Virus record (IMG/VR): IMGVR_UViG_3300014720_004555 | Location: 1 to 38,461 of that record | Length of the DNA stretch: 38,461 bases | Source: a virus | Direction: 5' to 3' (one strand) | Shown here: in pieces, positions 17,828 to 27,500 of the stretch | Position numbering within the stretch: the stretch's first letter is position 1 | Layout: each line of letters begins with the position of its first letter | Notes under the pieces: generated by a model | The model's input: only the letters and a program-made list of their open reading frames with translations | Told to the model about the DNA's origin: nothing | Databases searched by the model: none | Program-made: the position numbers and the translations under genes

Positions 17828-17855
17828 AAACCACTCTAAGTTAATTAGAGGGTTT
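17828..17855. terminator. Hairpin centred between two divergent TATATAA elements
   Basis: AAACC-A-CTCTAA (17828-17839) pairs with TTAGAGGGTTT (17845-17855) around a 5-base loop, giving 11 pairs with one bulged A. On the plus strand it is followed by GTTTGTTTCTTTT, so it may terminate plus-strand transcripts that ran through the wedge gene and antisense to phoH. Its placement between the two promoter-like elements also fits an operator. Confidence 0.5.
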
Positions 17856-17865
17856 GTTTCTTTTC

Positions 17866-17877
17866 GATATATATAAC
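17866..17877 (+). promoter_or_regulatory. GATATATATAAC element, candidate late promoter
   Basis: This lies 26 bases ahead of the ATG at 17892 (G to A of ATG), the same distance as for the element before the collagen-like fibre gene at 30134. It contains the TATATAA core shared by the other longer gaps. Position and recurrence support a promoter; no housekeeping Bacteroidota -7 element (TAnnTTTG) was seen. Confidence 0.45.
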
Positions 17878-17891
17878 TAAAAAACTCTCAA

Positions 17892-18794
17892 ATGGCTATT
17901 ACGATAACCGAAATTCTTGGAACTGATTCTATTTCCGGATCGAGACTCACGATTAACTCAAATTTTCTATTGTTAGAGAATTCTTATAATGATCTTGAGG
18001 ACGCATTTAATATAAACGTATTGACTGGATCAATGGACGTTTCTGCTGCTTCGAGTGGACAAATAAAAGCTAAAAGTTTCATTGGAAATAGTTTGGTTAT
18101 GCCTTCTTCTGGTACACCAACTATTCAAGCTTATGGAACTGGAGCTTCTGCGGGAAATATAACAGCTTCCGGAACAATAGCAGGTGGAACGGGATTATTT
18201 TCCACCTTTCTTTCAACTAATGGAATGTCAGCTTCAGGACCTGCAGTATTCGGGGCAACCGCAACCTTTTCCGCTGTCGCTGTTAATGATGGACAATTCA
18301 TTAATGGTGTAAGTGGAACATATATCGAAAAAAATAGAAGAGCATCGGTCGGATCCGCTACTCCTTTTTCTTCTCCCCCTTCCAGCGGGGTAACAGGGAC
18401 ATATGCAAGTCCATATGCTCTCGCCCTAACAGAAAGAGTAATTTATGCACAATGTGATTATGCTAGCGGTGGATATGTCGGATTTTTTATGTATGCAACA
18501 ACAGGAACCGGAGCAACTGCATCCGCTATTCCAGCAGGTTACACAGTCACTATAATTAATACGGGAACAACCCTCGGATACATTCCAACTGGAGTCACCG
18601 GAGCTGCTCCATATTATTACACTGGATTTTCAACAGGCGATGGCCAATATTCAGGAGCACCCGGCATAACCTTAGGGGCAAGTCCTTATAAAAGCTCGGT
18701 AACGCTAATGTGGGAGCCTAGAATTGGACAAGGAGCAGTGACTCAGCAGGGATCTTGGGTGGTTATATCAGACTCTGGATCAATATCATACTAA
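17892..18794 (+). CDS. Gly/Ser/Ala/Thr-rich virion surface or fibre protein
   Basis: The product has 300 residues. The N-terminus (ITEILGTDSISGSRLTINSN, then FLLLENSYNDLEDAF) is helical, and its 'IN-x-NF' phrase recurs in the collagen-like fibre protein at 30134 (KINYNFDQIL), perhaps a virion-docking element. Residues 45-140 are low-complexity beta-type sequence rich in Ala, Gly, Ser and Thr (NITASGTIAGGTGLFSTF). A C-terminal domain from about residue 145 contains strands and ends in GSWVVISDSGSISY. There is no membrane segment or catalytic motif. The composition is typical of decoration or short fibre proteins of tailed phages. It is first in the plus-strand unit driven from the divergent gap. 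The family is not recognised. Confidence 0.65.
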   Translation: MAITITEILGTDSISGSRLTINSNFLLLENSYNDLEDAFNINVLTGSMDVSAASSGQIKAKSFIGNSLVMPSSGTPTIQAYGTGASAGNITASGTIAGGTGLFSTFLSTNGMSASGPAVFGATATFSAVAVNDGQFINGVSGTYIEKNRRASVGSATPFSSPPSSGVTGTYASPYALALTERVIYAQCDYASGGYVGFFMYATTGTGATASAIPAGYTVTIINTGTTLGYIPTGVTGAAPYYYTGFSTGDGQYSGAPGITLGASPYKSSVTLMWEPRIGQGAVTQQGSWVVISDSGSISY

Positions 18795-18804
18795 TTAAAA
18801 AATC

Positions 18805-18809
18805 GGGAG
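18805..18809 (+). promoter_or_regulatory. GGGAG, a rare Shine-Dalgarno-like site
   Basis: GGGAG lies four bases before the ATG at 18814. It stands out because nearly all other starts in this window have only A-rich sequence in this position, so this gene may be less dependent on leader recognition by S1. Spacing is shorter than usual. Confidence 0.35.
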
Positions 18810-18813
18810 ATAA

Positions 18814-21000
18814 ATGGCAAAAACCCCTTTTATAAGACCTTTACAAACTCAGGGCGGAACTTTTTATACGTTTAGCTCTGCTGCGGAAGATCTTTCTTTA
18901 ACTTTTAATAATTCGCTTAGAAAGTTTAAATTTTCCAAGTTTGTTCTTCTCAAAATCCCAGATTTTGCTAGTCCTGTTTATGGAGAAAACTCAATACAGT
19001 TTGATTCAATTGATACTACATTCCTTGATGCTTCTTCAGGAACATACAATCTTTCTAATCCAAGCAACACTACTCCTAGCTTAGAGATATCATTTCAAAA
19101 CTACTGTCTTAATTTTGAGACGACTATACTTAGTGATCCTAACTATGATCCTAATTTAAAAAAGACTGTTTCTGAGAAGGTATTTTGGAAATGGATGAAG
19201 GAGATAGGAGCTGTTAGGTTTAGAGGTGCAAACCAAAATGAGGTTGTTGCTTCCTTGGATCAGGTAAATACATCCATTATTGATGGATTTCCATATTCTG
19301 AAAAAAGATGGACTGAGGAAGATGATTATTTAACGGGCAACGGAACACCCACGCCCAGATATGAAAGAGTCGTAAGATATATCGGTGAATGTGACATAGT
19401 CAACTCGGTTCAGAATAATTTTAATTCATACTCGGAAGTTTATATACACGTTCCAACTAATGACGGGGGAACACCTTATTCACTATTTAAAACTTCCTCT
19501 GATATAAATTACTATCCAGGAAAAACGTGGAAGCATAATCCTTCAGATCCTCTTGACATCGAATATCTTCAGGGCAGAAGCAACACGATAGGTCTTTATG
19601 GCCCAAACGGATTACCAACTTTGGCCATATTCGATCAGGATGTTTTGGGTGAGCCTGGTATTTCAGGAACAGATTCCTTAGGAAATCCTATAACAACAAA
19701 TTGGTACCAACCTAGAGATGAGGCTAATTCATATTTCTCCGAAAATTCATTTTTCGATGGAACAACTGATAATCTCACTAAATATCTTAACGCGTCCGGC
19801 CCTTTTGGTCCATCTGTTTCCTATAAAAGATCTAGGCTTGATGGAGTAGAACTTGATTTTTCTCCAACATCATACAAGCAGATTCAAAACTATGTGGGAA
19901 TATCCACTATAGAGGAATGGAATGGAACCCCAATAACGAAATCGTTTGATTTTAATGCGGTTCTTATTTATTATGATGTGTATGATCCAAACAATGTTCA
20001 GGACTCAGCAACCAACTTGTATGGTATATTATTCTTAGGACCAGCTGAATCCATTTCTATAAACGCTGCAAGAATTCAATCATTTAAAAAATATAAGCCA
20101 GATCCAATAACCAAACTTAATGGTAATTCGTATGGATTAAAGCTTAATATAAAGTTTGATACTGATATAGAAAGCACGGGAGTTGAGCAGGCAATAAACG
20201 ACTACTCATCTTTCTCTCTTTCAATGTTTATGGACTCAGCTACTGTTCTACAGGAAGCTGCTAGAACCCTGAATGATCAAACTCTTGAAATTATCAGAAT
20301 GAAAGAGAGAATGTCAGTACTGGAGGATTTAATTATTAACCAGGATGATAATACTGAGATCAGAAGTAGATTAGAGCTAGTCGAAAATTCTTTACAGGTT
20401 AATCAGGCTCTTTTTGATAACACTCAGGATATTATGATTCTAATAGAAAGGAATTCTGATGATATTCAAAGCATATTGAATAATCAGACGTCCATTCAAA
20501 TGAGTTATAATCTGGATCTTTTGAAATCCGGCATTGGTACTTTTGTTGATAGGTCCGTTCCGAACAGAGTGGCTGTAGATAGCACTACTCAGTCTTATAA
20601 TTTTAATAGCAATTCTATAATAACAATTAATCCTGTTTCCGGAAACACCTATGTGCTCCAACCATTCTCTAACTATATAAAACATAAAAACAACGGATTA
20701 TCAATAACAGCAACTGGAGATATTATTATAAAAATAGACGATTCTGTAAATAAATGGAAAAAGGGACAGACCCTAAGGTTTTCTTTTGGTGATCAATTAG
20801 ATCTAGGAAACTATACCCTAGTTCTTCTTACAGATTCAACTGGTTTATACCCAATTGGAAACCCTGTCGGTAATCCATATTCAACGATAGTTACCTCATT
20901 CAATCAGAATAATTTCGTAAATTCTGGATTTAAGCCAATCTTTGAAATTATATGTACGGATGATGTAAATCTTACTTTTGAAGTTGATCAAATAAAATAA
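18814..21000 (+). CDS. Virion structural protein with coiled-coil region
   Basis: The product has 728 residues. Residues 1-460 are beta-rich and aromatic, starting TPFIRPLQTQGGTFYTFSSA. Residues about 468-580 form heptad-like helices (RTLNDQTLEIIRMKERMSVL, ELVENSLQVNQALFDN, IERNSDDIQSILNN), a probable trimeric or dimeric coiled coil. A small beta domain closes the protein from about 590, ending NLTFEVDQIK. A stalk between two beta domains is a normal architecture for a fibre or baseplate-peripheral protein. The following gene starts five bases after the stop, so they are co-transcribed. The family is not recognised; T4 gp10/gp11/gp12 analogues are possible by position only. Confidence 0.7.
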   Translation: MAKTPFIRPLQTQGGTFYTFSSAAEDLSLTFNNSLRKFKFSKFVLLKIPDFASPVYGENSIQFDSIDTTFLDASSGTYNLSNPSNTTPSLEISFQNYCLNFETTILSDPNYDPNLKKTVSEKVFWKWMKEIGAVRFRGANQNEVVASLDQVNTSIIDGFPYSEKRWTEEDDYLTGNGTPTPRYERVVRYIGECDIVNSVQNNFNSYSEVYIHVPTNDGGTPYSLFKTSSDINYYPGKTWKHNPSDPLDIEYLQGRSNTIGLYGPNGLPTLAIFDQDVLGEPGISGTDSLGNPITTNWYQPRDEANSYFSENSFFDGTTDNLTKYLNASGPFGPSVSYKRSRLDGVELDFSPTSYKQIQNYVGISTIEEWNGTPITKSFDFNAVLIYYDVYDPNNVQDSATNLYGILFLGPAESISINAARIQSFKKYKPDPITKLNGNSYGLKLNIKFDTDIESTGVEQAINDYSSFSLSMFMDSATVLQEAARTLNDQTLEIIRMKERMSVLEDLIINQDDNTEIRSRLELVENSLQVNQALFDNTQDIMILIERNSDDIQSILNNQTSIQMSYNLDLLKSGIGTFVDRSVPNRVAVDSTTQSYNFNSNSIITINPVSGNTYVLQPFSNYIKHKNNGLSITATGDIIIKIDDSVNKWKKGQTLRFSFGDQLDLGNYTLVLLTDSTGLYPIGNPVGNPYSTIVTSFNQNNFVNSGFKPIFEIICTDDVNLTFEVDQIK

Positions 21001-21005
21001 AATAG

Positions 21006-24000
21006 ATGCCAAACACAAAGAATTCTATTTCATCGTTAATTGCACAGTTTTTAAGACTGCAGAAGAATTCTCTGGAGATAATTAATAAATTGTCAGAGAT
21101 AACGACTTCTCCTAATGATAGCGTAGAAGTTGAGTTTATCAATGATAATAATACGGTAGAGTCCATACAAATTCCAAGCCTTGGATTTTTTAAGAATGAA
21201 ATTAGGAGACTAGATCAGAATATTATGGCTCTTTCAGGAATGGAAGATGCCACTGCTAACGTCAAAAAGCCTGATGGAACTGTAGCTAAAATCTATACTG
21301 CTTCACTTCTTAAAGATCCGGATGCTCCTTCATCTTTGCAGGTGCCTTCCACTTTTAAAACTAGAAATAATTGGTTTTTTGAAAGCTTTTTGAATCCTTT
21401 ACTCTATGTTTCAATGAATGTGGAGAATCAAATACCAACTGATTGTAAGAAGGTAGTCGTCAGAAGAGTTATTGCCGATACCCAAACTGATGCGAAAAGA
21501 AATTATTTTGACGCTAATTTAAAAGGAAGAAATGATCTCACCTACGATCAATATATTTCATCCCTAGCTGGCCAGGGTATAGGATACTTCATGGACGAAA
21601 GCATCGTCGATCTTCCTTTACAGGTTATAAGATATAAGGGATCTTTTTCTATCTTAAGAATATTCGACGAAAAAACAACGCTAACTGTTGCAGGGAACAC
21701 CCAGACTTCCACCGTGAGAAAATATAAATTAGACACCCTTAGATATACGGACATTCTTTCTACTACTACCAATTCTAGAACATTGGTTCAGGGGGATTCT
21801 CTAATAACTCAGGATGGAACTAAATTTGAAATCACTGCGATAGACGCCACAGAATCAACTGTTATTCTAAAGAGAGTATTTGGATTTGGTGTCATACAAA
21901 ATGGCGCAAACTCGCTGTCAATTTACAGCAGTGCTCTTTCTCCGAGAACGGTTGATGTAAACGTTGGGCATGATGAGAGACAGGCAATTTTTATTAAAAC
22001 AATTGAAGATAAATTTAATGTTGCAGGAAGCTCGTTCAGCCCAGGTATTTGCATATGGACAAACGAATTAAGAATTAACACCTCAGAGGGAGTTAAAACG
22101 CTGGACGAGTTTTATAAAATGGAAGTTGCTGACTTCGGTCAACAATTTGTAGCATCCGCAAAAGAAAAATTAATTCCTTCCATTTATGGACAGGTACCTA
22201 ATTCTCCTTCTCTTTCAACCAATAATTTTAAGGTTGTACAGATCAATAAACAGGTAACAGATTCCAAAGTAGCAGACACTTTTAAGCAGAAGATTCAGAG
22301 CAAAGTATCATTAAAAAATGAGATTGAAGCTTTGGATAAGTCTATTGACACCGCTAAAAAGCAATTAAATGATCTTGTAACGGCTAATACTAGTGGGGCA
22401 TCTAGCACAGAGTATCAAAAATTAAACTCTAAGATTGATCAGCTTACTAAGACAAAATCAACAAAGACTAATTTACTCTCTTCCACTATTACCGATTTAA
22501 ACAATCTCGTTCAGACTGCACCAGAAATAAAGGAATCTCCAAAATATAGGATCAGGGGATTTTGGCCTATTCCTAGTTCAATAGAAGATCCTAAAACTGG
22601 GTCGCAGGAGATAGTTCAATTTAGAGTTAGATATAGATATCTGAGCAAAGGTGGAAACACCCAGGGAACAGAAGAAATATCATTTGTCGATAATAACGGA
22701 AACGAGAAAAAAGGAGCATTTTCTAACTGGAACGAGTTCAAGACCGATATCAGGAAGAAAATTTTTGATGAAGCCACGGGAAAATATATTTGGAAGGTTG
22801 AAAACGTAGAAGATGCCGACACTCCAAACATAAATCAATTGGATATCCCTATCACTAAGGGAGAAAAAGTTGAGATCAAAGTTTCTTCCATATCGGAAGC
22901 TGGATGGCCTAATAATGCACTAGAATCTCCATTTTCAGAATCAGTAATAATTGATTTTCCTGATGATTTATCCGTTCAAATTGATAATGGATCCTTTCTT
23001 GCACAAAACAATACGGACACAACACTGGTACAAATCCAACAGGATTTGGCAGCCAAAGGATTGGATACTCACTTATCTGGATCCTTTACCTCCGGCGACA
23101 AATATTATTCCCATTCCACAAGCTCTATAGCTTCTGGATTTTTTGATGCCTCCGGAAATGCAATAGATCTATTCCAAAAGCTCATTCAAATAGATCAGGA
23201 ACTTTCATCACTTAAAGCTCTTATCGCTAAGGCTAAAGGAACTCTCGGTGTTTATCTTAGACAGGGATCGAGTACCACTAAAATTAAAAACGGTAGCACT
23301 GTTTCACTCTTTGGCGGGTATTACGATGAGATCATCGATCTTACCAATCCTAGCAATAGGGGTAAAATTGCCACTGTTATCTATTATTTGGAAATCCGAA
23401 ATGATGCCGCAACTCCATTAGAACTTGCCTCATTGATTCCAGGTGGACAATCTTTGCCAGCACCTGAATTTCTTCCTGTTCCTAATAATGACTACGACAC
23501 AAACAGGAAATATGGATTGACACCAATCCAGTTGACCGGAACTACAACAGGAAAAATATCTGATTCTGCTTCATCAACTGTTGATTATGTACAAAGGCCA
23601 CCATTTCAGAGCGTAAATGCTAATTCTCAATTTGTTTATACCAGATATAAGTCAGTTGGATTAAACGAGGATCTTTATTTTGGGCAATTGAATACAAGCT
23701 CATGGACATTGGCTTCGGGAGAATCAGGACTATATCCTATAGCATCTAATGGCCTACTTATACCATTTACTCCAACATCGGGAGCTATTCCCGGATCTGC
23801 AAATCCTAGTATATGGGACGGAACCTATACAGGAACAACACCTGATGGCGGTGGAAAATTAAATGAATTTTGTATACATGTTGGCCACCCGGAAATAGCT
23901 GGTGGCAGTCCTTCATTTGAATCACTAATAAGGCCTACACCTTCTGGATCAACACCCAATTTCACGCTTACTTTTTATCCGGCATTTAGACATGCTCTGG

Positions 24001-24542
24001 GATTCGAATTGGATGCTGCTTCAACAATTTCCGCAGCTAACCAGGGAAACCAAGTTTCTAGCATCCAACAAATAGAATATATTAAACCAGATTTTTATGA
24101 TACTACCACCTTTAGTACCTCTGATCCAAGTGATTCCACAGATCGAATGTTTCCCTCTAAACTTGGATTTCTAAATAGCGATGAATTTTTGGTCGGAAAA
24201 TATTCCTGCGGATCTTATTTATATCTTGCACCCAAAGATCATGCCTCCATACAAGTAGAAGGATCTACTTCCCTTGCCAAAAGAACTTTAGAATTTGGCG
24301 AACAAAATGCCATAGTGGTTCCGGTGGTTTTCCAGTTTAGAGCTCAGGACAAATTAGGATTTATAGGTGGATTTAGAACAGCGGGTACCCTAAAAAACGT
24401 AACCTATACTAAAAAAATAGGAATAGACATCCAAGTTAAAAACGAGGATCTATTCTCATTTGACATTCTATCATCTGGAAGCTATACTAGAACATCGCTT
24501 GTTTCACCTGCATATACACAATCGATAAATACAGTAAGCTAA
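21006..24542 (+). CDS. Large virion structural protein with central coiled coil and fibronectin-like segment
   Basis: The product has 1178 residues. The N-terminal 50 residues are helical (LIAQFLRLQKNSLEIINKLS), which may pair with the neighbouring protein. At about 425-498 a strong coiled coil is visible (SLKNEIEALDKSIDTAKKQL, LNSKIDQLTKTKSTKTNL). It is followed at about 511-651 by a segment with fibronectin-III-like phrases (VQFRVRYRYLSKGGN, EKVEIKVSSISEAGWPN). The C-terminal half is beta-rich with Thr/Ser/Gly. No enzyme motif is seen. The gene is packed between two other structural genes (gaps of 5 and 11 bases). Function is inferred from size, composition and context only; a baseplate-to-fibre connector is likely. 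Confidence 0.7.
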   Translation: MPNTKNSISSLIAQFLRLQKNSLEIINKLSEITTSPNDSVEVEFINDNNTVESIQIPSLGFFKNEIRRLDQNIMALSGMEDATANVKKPDGTVAKIYTASLLKDPDAPSSLQVPSTFKTRNNWFFESFLNPLLYVSMNVENQIPTDCKKVVVRRVIADTQTDAKRNYFDANLKGRNDLTYDQYISSLAGQGIGYFMDESIVDLPLQVIRYKGSFSILRIFDEKTTLTVAGNTQTSTVRKYKLDTLRYTDILSTTTNSRTLVQGDSLITQDGTKFEITAIDATESTVILKRVFGFGVIQNGANSLSIYSSALSPRTVDVNVGHDERQAIFIKTIEDKFNVAGSSFSPGICIWTNELRINTSEGVKTLDEFYKMEVADFGQQFVASAKEKLIPSIYGQVPNSPSLSTNNFKVVQINKQVTDSKVADTFKQKIQSKVSLKNEIEALDKSIDTAKKQLNDLVTANTSGASSTEYQKLNSKIDQLTKTKSTKTNLLSSTITDLNNLVQTAPEIKESPKYRIRGFWPIPSSIEDPKTGSQEIVQFRVRYRYLSKGGNTQGTEEISFVDNNGNEKKGAFSNWNEFKTDIRKKIFDEATGKYIWKVENVEDADTPNINQLDIPITKGEKVEIKVSSISEAGWPNNALESPFSESVIIDFPDDLSVQIDNGSFLAQNNTDTTLVQIQQDLAAKGLDTHLSGSFTSGDKYYSHSTSSIASGFFDASGNAIDLFQKLIQIDQELSSLKALIAKAKGTLGVYLRQGSSTTKIKNGSTVSLFGGYYDEIIDLTNPSNRGKIATVIYYLEIRNDAATPLELASLIPGGQSLPAPEFLPVPNNDYDTNRKYGLTPIQLTGTTTGKISDSASSTVDYVQRPPFQSVNANSQFVYTRYKSVGLNEDLYFGQLNTSSWTLASGESGLYPIASNGLLIPFTPTSGAIPGSANPSIWDGTYTGTTPDGGGKLNEFCIHVGHPEIAGGSPSFESLIRPTPSGSTPNFTLTFYPAFRHALGFELDAASTISAANQGNQVSSIQQIEYIKPDFYDTTTFSTSDPSDSTDRMFPSKLGFLNSDEFLVGKYSCGSYLYLAPKDHASIQVEGSTSLAKRTLEFGEQNAIVVPVVFQFRAQDKLGFIGGFRTAGTLKNVTYTKKIGIDIQVKNEDLFSFDILSSGSYTRTSLVSPAYTQSINTVS

Positions 24543-24553
24543 TATAGATCTCA

Positions 24554-27500
24554 GTGGTAAAGAAAATTTTTAAACAGAATTCTTCATTCGGAGTTTTAAG
24601 AGCAAACCCCAAAATTTCCGGAAACGTCAAGATATCTACGGATTCTAGAGGAGATATTTGGCTCAATTCTATCGATTCAAACGAGGAAATGAGTAAGTCT
24701 CAATATAAGGCCTTTAGAATTTCTCCAGATTCATCATATAATCTAGATCTCTATAATTTCTTCAATAAGGGAGAAACACCAGTGGATTTTGTTTTTGGTA
24801 TAAAAAACGAGATTTCACCACAGAAAACTCAGGTAAACGATCCTAATTTAATTTATGATTTCACCTATGCAACAGGAGTTGAGCCTCTTATATCTGATAA
24901 ATATGATGAGGATTTTAGATATCTAGCTCCCCTATGGATGGGTGGAGATATACCTGAATATTTTGTGATATTTAGATTGTCAGATCCTATTGATTACTCT
25001 TATTCTGTTCCCGTTTCTTCGCTTGTAATTGGTAACTCATACAAAGTTGTACAAAATATAAATGTTGACGCGACAGCCACTGGATATGTTCCATATTCGA
25101 TTACCTCTGGTTCTATTATTTATAATGATGGACAGACCTTTGTTGCCTCCTCTACAACATTCTCGGAAAATGGAGGAGTTGGCAATGTCATTTTACTAGA
25201 TCCACTTTTTAATCTCTCCAATGTAGAGGATCCTTCGAGTCATTTTTTAGAAAAAATTCTTCCAAAAGCAACCATAGTTGCTACATATGACATGGGAGAG
25301 TCATCAAAATTAGGAAAATACCTAAGGGGAATAAAAAACTCTAGAGAATATTCCGAATCAATGATAGATGTTAAATTTGAGGAGAACCTTCTGACTACAT
25401 ATAATGGAGTCAATTATCAGAGAGGAATATTTGATAAAAAAGGAGAATATTTTTATGGTTATGCGTCGGATCCTAAATCCCAGATAGAATTTGAGGAATA
25501 TGTGACAAATGGATTTCAGAGAAATGGAATTATTGGATCCAAACTATTGAATCTTGAGTTCTTTTTTGATGACGAGCAGTCCAACCTTTTTAGCATTAAT
25601 AGATACTTTGGACTTTATGTGAATGCAATAGATCTGGGCAAATTTAAGCTCGATGGCAATGCTCTTTATAGAGACAACGGAAACTCGGGAAACACTCCGA
25701 TTCCAAGTATGAACAACAAGGGATATTATAAAAATTCGGAAGATTACTATCAGTATAATGAGAACGGAGTAAGACTCTTTATAAATTCAGAAGACGCATT
25801 TGGATTTATTCCTAGCTCCGATGACGCCAATGTTCTAGAAGACACCAAGCTATTCTATATTCAGAATAAAAATGGGGAATTTCATTCTCTTAAGAGAGAT
25901 TTCGATTATAGCTCATCATCCCCACGACCATTTCATAGTTCATATGGAATACCTGGATATGAAAATCAATTAGTTTTACAGGATATAAAGGTAAATCTAG
26001 GTGATTTTACGGGCGGAGATCCAACAACCAGAAAACAGTACCCAGCGGGACAAACCGGTGAAAAGGGGAGATCACATTTTGTTATTAGAGTTGGGGGACA
26101 GCTATCGAACACAAATTCAGATTCTTTTATATTTTATCATCCTTTGGGATCCTTGGGAATTCCTGGTGAGAGATATGATATTTTTCTCGCTTCTGATATG
26201 TCTTCTGTTATCGATGAATGGGGCCCAGGAAGTTATTATTCTGAATCCGGAGCTTATTATTTCCATCCATTTGGTACCAATGAACAAATTGCTTCTTCTG
26301 TCGCTGGATTAATAAACGCATATAAATATAATTCATTCGAAGCATTTTCGGACGGAGACGAAGTAGCCATCAGAATCAAGGCAACAGGGTTGAGCCAGAA
26401 CAATTTATATGCTCTGGATTTCTTCCAAAATTTCTCCACACTGACGAGAATGCCCGATACCAGAAGGGGAGTTATATTCTTCAATGATGATGATGTTGCC
26501 GATATAAACTCAAAGAGGATTTTCATTGGTGGATCGGATTACCCTAAGATTCGGGTTAAAATGAAGATAGAGGATTCAAGAAAGATTATTCCCGGAAAAA
26601 CTTACGTAGAAACCGATCTTGGTATTTCCAAAGTGTCGGGAGTTTATAGATTTGTTGATCAATACTCTATCAGAAGGGGTGAAATTTTAGGTCTCAAGGA
26701 TTTCAAAACGCATGCAACGGTAGAACTTTCGGATTTTACCCATAAGGCTTCTTTTGGTGAAGGATTAATATCAGCATATGAAATATATGAGATTCCAACG
26801 GGATTATTCTCTTTTCTTGGACTTAGAGAAGTTGATATGGATTTTTGGAGTAGTGATTATGGATACACACCAACCGAAGAGTATTACAAATATCTAGACG
26901 CTCAGCCTGATGGAAAATCTCTAATTGTTCCTGGAGTAACTTATTTCGTTACCGACGGAACAGTGATAAATTATAATAGCTCAGTTATAACCGGACCGGA
27001 TTTTTTTGAAGGAGTTGTGGGTGTAGAAAGCTATTCCTTAATAACTCAATCATCCGTTTCTGAAGTTGGAGTTATACCAACCAGATTTACGAGAAATAGT
27101 CCAACACAAAACACAATTGCATCACCCTCCCTTTTTGATGGAAACATCTATCCTGATTTGGATAAATTCCCGGGTTTTTATGGTGTACAGGATTTTAAAT
27201 TTTACGATGATTCTCTAGCCATTACTAAAAAATATGATCAGATGTTTTTTGGTAAATTAGATTCTGAATATGAATACACTAAGGATAATTATTTAAAAGA
27301 GTATGTCCTTAAAAGTAGGATAGAACCATACATTACAAAATGGGCCTTGAATGGAGGGACAGACGCCAGAGGAAACGGATACAGATTAAATTCAAATTCA
27401 GCTTTTAGCCCTTTGAATTTTTCCCCTAGTTTTTTTAGAAGAACCCAGGATCCCAAGTATTTTACTCATGAATGGTACACCTTACAGACTCCCCCAGAGA

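Larger units (their letters stand above)
17771..17891. other. Divergent intergenic region between phoH and the 300-residue structural gene
   Basis: This is the longest non-coding stretch in the window (121 bases). It holds a minus-strand GATATATAAC (17818-17827), a hairpin (17828-17855), a T-rich run, and a plus-strand GATATATATAAC (17866-17877). No open reading frame or tRNA-like structure is seen. Confidence 0.7.

Noticed and set aside
17853-17880. Bacteroidota housekeeping promoter (TTTG at 17853)
   Set aside because: A TTTG is present, but no TAnnTTTG element follows at the right distance; the GATATATATAAC element explains the region better.
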